A stretch of DNA of 5,209 nucleotides. Source: an uncultured Chloroflexota bacterium. Lineage in GTDB: Bacteria > Chloroflexota > Dehalococcoidia > Dehalococcoidales > RBG-16-60-22. The stretch covers positions 1-5,209 of the forward strand of contig CAIWTG010000003.1 of the NCBI GenBank assembly GCA_903915565.1. Reading direction: 5' to 3'. Numbering within the stretch: the first letter of the stretch is position 1; each line of letters starts with the position of its first letter. Position numbers and translations under genes: made by a program. Of the stretch, positions 1 through 5,209 are shown piece after piece. The notes beneath the pieces are model-generated. The model searched no databases. It was not told the DNA's origin and was given only the letters and a program-made list of their open reading frames with translations.

Positions 1-722
1 CAGAACGAGGCCGGAGCGCCGGCCCTGACCAGGATTGCGTAAGGGATGAAATACATGTTTGCCACACAGTGTTCAAATCCGGCGGCTACAAAACCCGCGA
101 TGGGGAAGATGAGGGCCGTCACCCTGCCCAGCACCGTGCGGGCGCTGTAAGACAACCAGACCGCCATGCACACCATGGCATTACACAATATGCCCAGTAT
201 TATCGCCTGGCCGAAGCCCAGATCAACTTTAGTTATCCCGATATTTAAAGCCGTCGCTCCTACCCCGCCGTTGTCCATCTGATAATGCTGGCTCCAGAAA
301 ACCACGAGGGTTGTCGCCACCGCCCCGCAGAGGTTGCCGACGAAGACGATGCCCCAGTTGCGCGCCACGCGCCAGGTAGAAAGTTTGCGGCTCGCCCAGG
401 CCATGATAATCAGGTTGTTGCCCGTAAATAGTTCCGCCCCGCCCACAATGACTAAAATCAGCCCCAGACTGAACGCCAAACCGCCGATTATCCGGCTGAC
501 GCCCCACGGGATGGCTACCCCGCCCGTCGTTTGCGATATGGTATAGAAGATACACCCCAGCGCGATGAAAGCCCCCGCCAGCACCGCCAGGGCGAAGGTG
601 CTTAGAAAGTCCAGATTGGCTTTCTTGATGCCGATTTCCTGCGCCTTGGAAGCCATTTCGCCCGGCAGCAGTTCATCGTACGTGCTTAAACTGTCGGTGT
701 CCTTATCATCCGGTTCTACCAT
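1..722 (-). CDS. Formate/nitrite transporter (FNT) family channel, 3' end missing
   Basis: Inner-membrane pentameric channel family that moves small monovalent anions such as formate, nitrite or hydrosulfide. 240 residues are visible; the last helix and C-terminus lie beyond the left edge (FocA is about 285 aa). Hydrophobic segments fall near residues 41-62, 77-108, 122-142, 168-192 and 203-227. Family hallmarks are GGAELFTGNN (94-103) in the broken second helix and GFEHCVANMYF (215-225) in the fifth. By the E. coli FocA numbering I remember, pore residues L79, L89, T91, K156, N172, F202, E208 and H209 map with a constant +9 offset to L88, L98, T100, K165, N181, F211, E217 and H218, so the channel should work. 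The soluble N-terminus (about 40 residues) starts with an acidic stretch. The start at 722 has an AGGAGG five bases upstream. The gene is divergent from the amino-sugar operon. Substrate cannot be decided between formate, nitrite and HS-; no formate or nitrite enzyme is in view. Confidence 0.95.
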   Translation of the reverse strand, partial: MVEPDDKDTDSLSTYDELLPGEMASKAQEIGIKKANLDFLSTFALAVLAGAFIALGCIFYTISQTTGGVAIPWGVSRIIGGLAFSLGLILVIVGGAELFTGNNLIIMAWASRKLSTWRVARNWGIVFVGNLCGAVATTLVVFWSQHYQMDNGGVGATALNIGITKVDLGFGQAIILGILCNAMVCMAVWLSYSARTVLGRVTALIFPIAGFVAAGFEHCVANMYFIPYAILVRAGAPASF

Positions 723-727
723 ATCTG

Positions 728-733
728 CCTCCT
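728..733 (-). promoter_or_regulatory. Ribosome-binding site of the FNT gene
   Basis: Read on the minus strand this is a perfect AGGAGG, five bases before the ATG at 722. It fixes the FNT start and shows that the organism uses Shine-Dalgarno initiation, in contrast with the mutase gene on the other side of the intergenic region. Confidence 0.85.
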
Positions 734-742
734 GTTTCTCTC

Positions 743-771
743 ATTATATTCCCCGCTGTCAATCGAAACAA
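743..771 (-). promoter_or_regulatory. Probable sigma70-type promoter of the FNT gene
   Basis: On the minus strand a perfect TATAAT (forward 743-748) is preceded by TTGTTT (forward 766-771) with a 17-bp spacer. Transcription would begin about seven bases downstream, giving a very short leader that still holds the AGGAGG. A perfect TTGACA also lies on this strand (forward 757-762), but it is only 8 bp from TATAAT, so the two cannot be a pair. The -10 element is convincing; the -35 assignment is weak (3 of 6). Confidence 0.5.
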
Positions 772-790
772 TGCGCAAAAGCCTTAGAGC

Positions 791-896
791 CGGTAGGCAT
801 AATTGACATTATCCAATAGGCAAAATCATCGTTTCTCTGGCTTTTCTAGGCGTCATGTCTGTACGGTAAAACTGGGAAAAACGGTCGTGCCTACCG
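791..896. repeat. Separated 9-bp perfect inverted repeat
   Basis: CGGTAGGCA at 791-799 and its exact reverse complement TGCCTACCG at 888-896 are separated by 88 bp. The related hexamer TAGGCA recurs at 817-822 and TAGGCG at 847-852. Paired sites at this distance between two divergent promoters could bind a looping or shared regulator, but a 9-bp match in 256 bp may also be chance. No regulator gene is in the window. Confidence 0.35.
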
Positions 897-918
897 AGTA
901 GCCGGGTCAAAAATCATC
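822..918. repeat. 9-bp direct repeat in the intergenic region
   Basis: AAAATCATC occurs at 822-830 and again at 910-918, a period of 88 bp. It overlaps the zone of the inverted pair. It is AT-rich and short, so functional meaning is uncertain; it could be part of an operator or a chance match. Confidence 0.25.
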
Positions 919-941
919 CTATTCTATCGGGGTTAGCTTGG

Positions 942-969
942 TTGACATTTGTTATGGTCGTAGTAGAAT
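942..969 (+). promoter_or_regulatory. Sigma70-type promoter of the glm operon
   Basis: A perfect TTGACA (942-947) and TAGAAT (964-969, five of six to TATAAT) are separated by 16 bp. The expected transcription start is about 975-977, only a few bases before the mutase ATG at 979. This leaves no room for a ribosome-binding site, so the first gene would be read from a leaderless or nearly leaderless mRNA. It is the only strong promoter I see for the four-gene run. Confidence 0.7.
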
Positions 970-978
970 TAATGTGTT

Positions 979-2280
979 ATGAATCTATTTGGCTCTTCCG
1001 GCATACGCGCCCTTTTCAATAAAGACCTGCTAAATATAGCTTTTCGTGCGGGATTAGCTGTCGGTGCCGATTATCCTAACGTTGTTATCGGACGGGATAC
1101 GCGTACCTCCGGCGACGCCATGAAGCATGCTGTTATCAGTGGGTTGCTGGCTGCCGGAGCCAGATGTCAGGATGCCGGTATCATCCCCACCCCGACCCTC
1201 GCCTATATCGCCCGCGAGTTCGACGCCGGAATAGAAATTACCGCCTCCCATAATCCCCCCGAATATAACGGTATCAAGTTCTTCAATCCGGACGGCTCGT
1301 CCTTTGACCTTGCTCAGCAGCAGCGACTGGAAAAGCAGATTTTATCCGATTCTGTTGATGTTGCCGACTGGCATCTGGTGCATTATGCTGAACGTTACAT
1401 TGGAGCTATGGACAACCATATCAACGCCATACTTGCTCACTTCCCTCGAAAGCTTAATGTCAAAGTCGTCGTGGATGCCGGCGGTGGCGCTGGTTCGATC
1501 ATCACGCCGCGCCTGCTGGAAAAACTTGGTTGTGAAGTTATCGCTCTAAACTGCTCCCCGAGCGGCTTTTCTACCCACGCCATCGAGCCAGCTGCTGCCA
1601 ATCTGGGTGAGTTAATGAAAACGGTTAAAGAAACCGGCGCCGCCCTTGGTATCGCCCATGACGGCGATGCTGACCGCATGATGGCGGTTGATGACCTCGG
1701 ACGGTTTATTACCGGCGATGTTTTATTGGCGCTTTTAGTCCGTGTGTTGGTTGCTAAGGACATTGTTACCACGCTGGATGCTTCGTTGATGATTGACGAG
1801 ATGGGATTGAAGGTCAGGCGCACCAGAATCGGCGATAGCTTTGTCTCCGAAGAGCTGCGGCATGGCGGCGATTTCGGCGGCGAGACGGCCGGCGCCTGGA
1901 TTTTTCCCAAAATTTCCCTCTGCCCCGACGGTATTTATGCGGCGGTGGTTATTTGCGCTCTGGCGGCCGAACAAAAGCTTTCCGTCGCCGTTGATGCTGT
2001 GCCGGTTTATCCGCTTATTCGCGGCAGTATAGAAAGCAAAGGACTCGCCATGTCACAGGTGGAAGCTAAACTAAAATCGCTCAAACCCCTCTCCATCCTT
2101 AACGCGGACGGCGTTAAACTTAATTTTTCCGATGGTTGGCTGCTGGTGCGTCCCTCCGGCACCGAACCCAAGATAAGAATCACCGCCGAAGCCAAAACTG
2201 AAAAACGCGCCCGGGAGCTTTATGATAATTGCTTAACGCTATTAAATGAAAAAGTAAATGTTGGAGTGAAACCAAATTGA
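979..2280 (+). CDS. glmM: Phosphoglucosamine mutase, archaeal-type
   Basis: Alpha-D-phosphohexomutase family; converts glucosamine-6-P to glucosamine-1-P in the cytoplasm through a phosphoserine enzyme. 433 aa, near the usual 440-460. Motifs in order: phosphate loop GSSGIR (5-10); TASHNP (88-93) with catalytic Ser90; Mg-binding DGDADR (228-233); sugar loop GGETAGAW (300-307); C-terminal phosphate-binding RPSGTEP (391-397). All four domains are present. The sugar loop departs from the common bacterial GExSGH and is closer to the GEPSGxW form I associate with archaeal members. The start at 979 is forced: an in-frame TAA sits at 970-972 and the phosphate loop begins at residue 5. No Shine-Dalgarno is visible. 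First gene of the operon; its stop overlaps the next start. A phosphomannomutase or dual-specificity role is possible, but the neighbours (GlmU-like and GlmS) favour glucosamine phosphate. Confidence 0.92.
   Translation: MNLFGSSGIRALFNKDLLNIAFRAGLAVGADYPNVVIGRDTRTSGDAMKHAVISGLLAAGARCQDAGIIPTPTLAYIAREFDAGIEITASHNPPEYNGIKFFNPDGSSFDLAQQQRLEKQILSDSVDVADWHLVHYAERYIGAMDNHINAILAHFPRKLNVKVVVDAGGGAGSIITPRLLEKLGCEVIALNCSPSGFSTHAIEPAAANLGELMKTVKETGAALGIAHDGDADRMMAVDDLGRFITGDVLLALLVRVLVAKDIVTTLDASLMIDEMGLKVRRTRIGDSFVSEELRHGGDFGGETAGAWIFPKISLCPDGIYAAVVICALAAEQKLSVAVDAVPVYPLIRGSIESKGLAMSQVEAKLKSLKPLSILNADGVKLNFSDGWLLVRPSGTEPKIRITAEAKTEKRARELYDNCLTLLNEKVNVGVKPN
2263..2268 (+). promoter_or_regulatory. Ribosome-binding site for the TTG start at 2277
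   Basis: GGAGTG lies inside the last codons of the mutase gene, eight bases before the TTG. It supports the unusual start codon, because no ATG or GTG in this frame lies close upstream and the next ATG (codon 14) would cut off the nucleotide-binding loop. Confidence 0.6.
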
Positions 2281-3479
2281 AAGCTGTTGTTCTCGCCGCC
2301 GGCGAAGGCCAGCGTATGCGTCCCCTCACCGCCACCCGGCCCAAGGTGATGTTGCCCATTGCCGGCAAACCCATCTTGGAGCACCTCCTTACCGAGGTTA
2401 AAGCGGCGGGCGTTACGGAATTTGTCTTTGTCGTTGGCTATTGCGATAAACAGGTCCGCAGCTATTTTGGCGGCGGGGAAAAGTGGGGTGTGAAGATTGC
2501 TTATTCCGAGCAGCGTAAGCAGCTCGGCACCGCCGATGCTATCCGTATGGCCGCCAGCGTTATTACCGGTAATTTCCTCGTCATCAACGGCGACGTGATA
2601 ATCAACCGCGCGGACATTAAGCAGCTGATAAAAAGCCCCCACAACACCATGGGCGTCTTTGAAGTCAAAGACCCCGCCGGTTTAGGCATTGTGGAAATTT
2701 CCAAGGACAAAGTTGTTGGCATTTACGAAAAAACCCAGCGCCCGCCTTCTCTAATGGCTAATGCCGGTCTTTACCTCTTTACGCCGGAGGTTTTCGACGC
2801 CATAGAAAAAACAGAAAAATCCCCCCGCGGCGAATATGAAATTACTGATTCGTTAAAAATCCTGATGCAGAAAAAACCCGGACTATCCTATTACCAGTTA
2901 AAGTCCTGGCAGGACTTTTCTTACCCTTGGGATTTACTCCGCGCCAACGAAACCATGATGAAAACCCTCAAGCCCCAGAACCTCGGTACGGTAGAGGAGA
3001 ACGTGTTCATTCACGGCGCGGTGGTCATCGGCAAAAACACCGTTATAAAATCCGGTGCCTACATCGAAGGTCCCGTGATTATCGGCGAGGATTGCCTCAT
3101 CGGGCCCAATTGCTATATCCGCCTCGCCACCACTATCGGTAATCACTGCCATATCGGTGCCGCGTCAGAAGTTAAAAACTCCATCATTATGAACGGCAGC
3201 CACGTCCCCCATTTGAACTACGTCGGCGATAGTGTTATCGGCGAGGGCTGTAACTTTGGTGCCGGCACTAAAATCGCCAATTTAAGACTGGACGAGCAAA
3301 ACATCACGGTCGCTGGTATTGACACCGGGCGGCACAAACTTGGCGCCATTATCGGCGATAATGTTAAAACCGGGATTAATTCTTGCATCAACGTCGGCAC
3401 GGTGATTGGCAGTAATGCCTTTATTGGACCGGGCGTGGTCGCCCGGGGGAATATCTTGCCTAATTCTAAGTTATTGTAG
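2277..3479 (+). CDS. glmU: Bifunctional glucosamine-1-P acetyltransferase / GlcNAc-1-P uridylyltransferase, archaeal GlmU-type
   Basis: Predicted to acetylate glucosamine-1-P with acetyl-CoA and then couple it to UTP, giving UDP-GlcNAc. 400 aa. Residues 1-230 are a nucleotidyltransferase: AAGEGQRMRP (7-16), TRPK (20-23), QLGTADA (82-88), metal Asp106 in INGD, EK (151-152), NAG (162-164), and Asp213 before YPWD. Residues about 237-400 are a left-handed beta-helix of hexapeptide repeats carrying PHLNYVGDS (311-319), with catalytic-type His312, Tyr315 and Asn335 (IANLR). This resembles Sulfolobus tokodaii ST0452 (401 aa; His308, Tyr311, Asn331 from memory). Classical bacterial GlmU is about 450 aa with a different acetyltransferase site. 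Two lysines of ST0452 (337, 340) map to Gln341 and Thr344. The TTG start is the only sensible one and overlaps the mutase stop as TTGA, implying translational coupling. Acceptance of other sugar-1-phosphates or dTTP is possible. Confidence 0.88.
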   Translation: MKAVVLAAGEGQRMRPLTATRPKVMLPIAGKPILEHLLTEVKAAGVTEFVFVVGYCDKQVRSYFGGGEKWGVKIAYSEQRKQLGTADAIRMAASVITGNFLVINGDVIINRADIKQLIKSPHNTMGVFEVKDPAGLGIVEISKDKVVGIYEKTQRPPSLMANAGLYLFTPEVFDAIEKTEKSPRGEYEITDSLKILMQKKPGLSYYQLKSWQDFSYPWDLLRANETMMKTLKPQNLGTVEENVFIHGAVVIGKNTVIKSGAYIEGPVIIGEDCLIGPNCYIRLATTIGNHCHIGAASEVKNSIIMNGSHVPHLNYVGDSVIGEGCNFGAGTKIANLRLDEQNITVAGIDTGRHKLGAIIGDNVKTGINSCINVGTVIGSNAFIGPGVVARGNILPNSKLL

Positions 3480-3485
3480 GGGTGG
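3478..3485 (+). promoter_or_regulatory. Ribosome-binding site for the second nucleotidylyltransferase
   Basis: AGGGGTGG overlaps the stop codon of the previous gene (TAG at 3477-3479) and lies three bases before the ATG at 3489. Its purine-rich core suits Shine-Dalgarno pairing, and the overlap suggests re-initiation by the same ribosomes. Confidence 0.5.
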
Positions 3486-3488
3486 AAT

Positions 3489-4664
3489 ATGAAACAGGCA
3501 GTAATTTTAGCAGCCGGTGAGGGGCAGCGCTTGAGGCCTTTTACCGTTACCAGGCCTAAGGCGATGATTTCCATCGCCGATAAGCCCATCCTCCAGTTCA
3601 TTATCGAGTCCCTGGCCAAAGTCGGCATCCGCAATATCGTCCTGGTGGTCGGGTATCGTAAAGAACAGGTCTTTGACTATTTTGGCTCCGGCGAAAAGTT
3701 GGGAGTTAATCTCACCTACGTTACCCAGGCGCGGCAGCTGGGCACCGCCCACGCTTTATTACAGGCTAAGGACATTGTTAAAGATGAATTCCTCGTTCTG
3801 CCCGGCGATAATCTCATCGAGGCTTCTACCATCGCCGCGTTTGCCGAGATTAAGCCGGCGGCCGTGCTGGTAAAAAGGGTCGATAACCCCGTACGTTACG
3901 GCGTGGTGAATGCCCAGCGCGGTAAAGTAACGGGTATTATTGAAAAACCCCAACAAGCCGGCAGCAATCTGGTCAACACCGGCATTTATTCCTTTACCCG
4001 AGAAGTCTTCGACCATATGGAAAACGTGCTGGATATTCCTGACGTCTTGAATAATATGCTCAATGAGGGCTTTTCCATGAAAGCGGTGGAAACCGCAGGC
4101 ACCTGGCTCGATGTCATTTATCCCTGGGATGTTATCGACCTGAATAGTGCCATCCTCCAGAACGTCGAGGCGGGTCTGGGCGGCACTATCGAGGACGGCG
4201 TCATCGTTAAAGGCAAGGTCGTCGTTGGCGAAGGTACGGTCATCCACGCCGGCTCGTGTATTTATGGTCCGGTGGTAATCGGGAAGGGTTGCGATATCGG
4301 TCCGCTTGTCTGTGTGATGCCTTCCACCACCATCGGCGATAATGTCGTACTGGCTTCTTTTACCCAGATTAAGAACAGCGTCATCGGCGACGATGTTAAT
4401 ATCGGGCCGAGCTGCTTTATCAGCGACTCGGTGATTGATAGCGGCTGCGTGATTAAGGGGAGATTTACCGCCCTCGCCGGAACCAGTGAGGTCAGGGTCG
4501 ATGGCGAAACCCCGACGATAAATGTCGGCGTCATTATGGGTGAGGGCTGCAAGATTGAGAGCAGCGTCACTTGCCAGCCGGGAGTTATCGTCGGTAACTA
4601 TTGTCAGGTTCAAAATATGAAGTTAATCAATACCCGGCTGCCTGACCACTCTCTAGTAATTTAG
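3489..4664 (+). CDS. Sugar-1-phosphate nucleotidylyltransferase with beta-helix domain, paralogue of the preceding gene
   Basis: 391 aa, same layout as its neighbour. The nucleotidyltransferase half (1-225) is intact: AAGEGQRLRP (8-17), TRPK (21-24), QLGTAHA (83-89), Asp107 in PGDN, EKP (152-154), NTG (163-165), and Asp208 in WLDVIYPWD. The C-terminal half (about 230-391) is a left-handed beta-helix. Aligned without gaps on the shared NS(I/V)I and DSVI blocks, the neighbour's His312 is Pro307 here, Tyr315 is Phe310 and Asn335 is Ala330, so acetyl transfer is not expected. It probably makes a UDP- or dTDP-sugar, or adds uridylyltransferase capacity for GlcNAc-1-P; the beta-helix may serve oligomerisation or regulation. 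The two proteins match in motifs but use different codons there, so the duplication is old. Starts nine bases after the previous stop. Substrate unknown; often annotated as glucose-1-P thymidylyltransferase or GlmU-like. Confidence 0.85.
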   Translation: MKQAVILAAGEGQRLRPFTVTRPKAMISIADKPILQFIIESLAKVGIRNIVLVVGYRKEQVFDYFGSGEKLGVNLTYVTQARQLGTAHALLQAKDIVKDEFLVLPGDNLIEASTIAAFAEIKPAAVLVKRVDNPVRYGVVNAQRGKVTGIIEKPQQAGSNLVNTGIYSFTREVFDHMENVLDIPDVLNNMLNEGFSMKAVETAGTWLDVIYPWDVIDLNSAILQNVEAGLGGTIEDGVIVKGKVVVGEGTVIHAGSCIYGPVVIGKGCDIGPLVCVMPSTTIGDNVVLASFTQIKNSVIGDDVNIGPSCFISDSVIDSGCVIKGRFTALAGTSEVRVDGETPTINVGVIMGEGCKIESSVTCQPGVIVGNYCQVQNMKLINTRLPDHSLVI

Positions 4665-4683
4665 GTTTAGAAAGATTTTATAA

Positions 4684-5209
4684 ATGTGCGGTATCGTTGG
4701 TTATATCGGAGATAAAAAAGCCCAGCCGATTCTCCTGAACGCCCTGGGCAAATTGGAATATCGCGGTTACGATTCCTGCGGTATCGCCATCGCTGACGGC
4801 GGCATCGAAATTTATAAGGATGTCGTCCGCGTCAAAGCGTTGGCGGCTGCATTAAAACCCCACGACGGCAAAACCGGTATCGGGCATACGCGCTGGGCTA
4901 CCCATGGCGAGCCTTCAAAAATCAATGCCCACCCCCATACCGACTGCAAAGGCAGGATTGCCGTGGTTCACAATGGAACTATCAATAACTTCATGAAGTT
5001 GCGGGAAAAGTTGACCGCCGAGGGACATGTTCTGGCTTCGGAGACCGATACCGAAGTTATCGCGCACCTGATTGAAAAGTATTACAACGGCGATTTTGAA
5101 AAGGCGGTGACGCTGGCGGTGCGGGATATCGAGGGCGCCTATACGATGATAGCGATGATAGCTGGCGAAAATAAAATCATCGCCGCCCGCCAGGAAAGCC
5201 CCCTGATTA
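4684..5209 (+). CDS. glmS: Glutamine:fructose-6-phosphate aminotransferase (isomerizing), N-terminal part
   Basis: Makes glucosamine-6-P from fructose-6-P and glutamine, the entry step of the pathway. 175 residues of about 600 are visible: most of the class II glutaminase domain; the two SIS (isomerase) domains lie beyond the right edge. Cys2 directly follows the start Met, as required for an N-terminal nucleophile that is exposed when Met is removed, which fixes the start. Other marks: LEYRGYDS (24-31), HTRWATHGEPS (68-78) with Arg70 for glutamine binding, HNG (96-98) with the oxyanion Asn97 and Gly98, SETDTE (119-124) with Asp122, and SPLI at the edge. It lies 19 bases after the previous gene, in the same direction, so probably the same transcript. 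No strong Shine-Dalgarno precedes it; the spacer is AT-rich. The order of motifs and the RWATHGEP block separate it from PurF and AsnB. Confidence 0.95.
   Translation, partial: MCGIVGYIGDKKAQPILLNALGKLEYRGYDSCGIAIADGGIEIYKDVVRVKALAAALKPHDGKTGIGHTRWATHGEPSKINAHPHTDCKGRIAVVHNGTINNFMKLREKLTAEGHVLASETDTEVIAHLIEKYYNGDFEKAVTLAVRDIEGAYTMIAMIAGENKIIAARQESPLI

Larger units (their letters stand above)
723..978. other. Divergent intergenic region between FNT and glm operon
   Basis: A 256-bp stretch with no convincing gene. It is more AT-rich than the flanking genes. Its two ends hold the promoters of the diverging genes; the middle (about 780-930) holds an inverted pair and a direct repeat listed separately. 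I see no tRNA, no riboswitch I recognise and no obvious terminator hairpin followed by a T run. In particular I do not recognise a glmS ribozyme, and glmS is the last gene of the run, not the first. Confidence 0.7.

Noticed and set aside
802..817. Possible FNR/CRP-like palindrome (ATTG-8-CAAT) upstream of the FNT gene
   Set aside because: Only four-base arms match and the second half departs from the FNR half-site; too weak to call although an anaerobic regulator would be sensible.
565..819. Plus-strand open frame of 84 codons reaching into the intergenic region
   Set aside because: Most of it is antisense to the N-terminal part of the FNT gene; it has no ribosome-binding site or recognisable protein features.
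723..978. Riboswitch or glmS ribozyme
   Set aside because: No recognisable conserved core, and the predicted mutase transcript begins a few bases before its start codon, leaving no leader to hold one.
1437..1910. Minus-strand open frame of 157 codons within the mutase gene
   Set aside because: Fully antisense to a conserved enzyme, Ser/Pro-rich translation, no ribosome-binding site, no motif.
3001..4600. Recurring ATCGGCGA-like DNA words
   Set aside because: These encode the Ile-Gly-(Glu/Asp) turns of the beta-helix hexapeptide repeats in both nucleotidylyltransferases and are not an independent DNA repeat.
4257..4606. Cysteines clustered in the beta-helix domain of the second nucleotidylyltransferase (eight after residue 256, none before), many at GxGC turns about 17 residues or a multiple apart
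   Set aside because: The hexapeptide consensus allows a small residue, including Cys, at that inward position, and the first paralogue shows a similar column. No CxxC metal-site pattern is present.
3759..4613. Long minus-strand open frame (284 codons) inside the second nucleotidylyltransferase gene
   Set aside because: It is antisense to a clear family member, its translation is low-complexity and Asp/Gly-rich with no recognisable motif, and it comes from the sense strand's GC-biased codons and repeated hexapeptides.

Overview
The window holds one gene on the minus strand, cut by the left edge, and a run of four plus-strand genes, the last cut by the right edge. A 256-bp divergent intergenic region separates them. 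The minus-strand gene (1-722) is a formate/nitrite (FNT) family channel. The plus-strand run (979 to the right edge) is a compact amino-sugar operon: a phosphoglucosamine mutase (GlmM-type), two tandem paralogous sugar-1-phosphate nucleotidylyltransferases with C-terminal left-handed beta-helix domains, and the N-terminal part of GlmS. Junctions are tight: a 4-nt overlap, a 9-nt gap and a 19-nt gap.

Together the operon encodes the route fructose-6-P -> glucosamine-6-P (GlmS) -> glucosamine-1-P (GlmM) -> N-acetylglucosamine-1-P -> UDP-GlcNAc (bifunctional enzyme at 2277-3479). The second nucleotidylyltransferase (3489-4664) keeps its nucleotidyl-transfer motifs. It has lost the residues that match the acetyltransferase active site of its neighbour, so its product is uncertain. 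The mutase and both nucleotidylyltransferases look like the archaeal branch of these families: the bifunctional enzyme resembles Sulfolobus tokodaii ST0452 in layout and in the acetyltransferase motif, as I recall that protein.

The control signals look bacterial. There is a TTGACA-16-TAGAAT promoter before the mutase and a TATAAT box plus an AGGAGG ribosome-binding site before the FNT gene. Archaeal-type UDP-GlcNAc genes under sigma70-type promoters, moderate GC, and an FNT channel suggest an anaerobic bacterium that uses archaeal-like versions of these enzymes. A Chloroflexota (Dehalococcoidia-like) source is my best guess, but taxonomy cannot be settled from this window.

I see no mobile element, CRISPR array, tRNA or rRNA. 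The points most worth following are the apparently leaderless start of the mutase mRNA and the split in acetyltransferase residues between the tandem paralogues. I do not see a wholly new system here.
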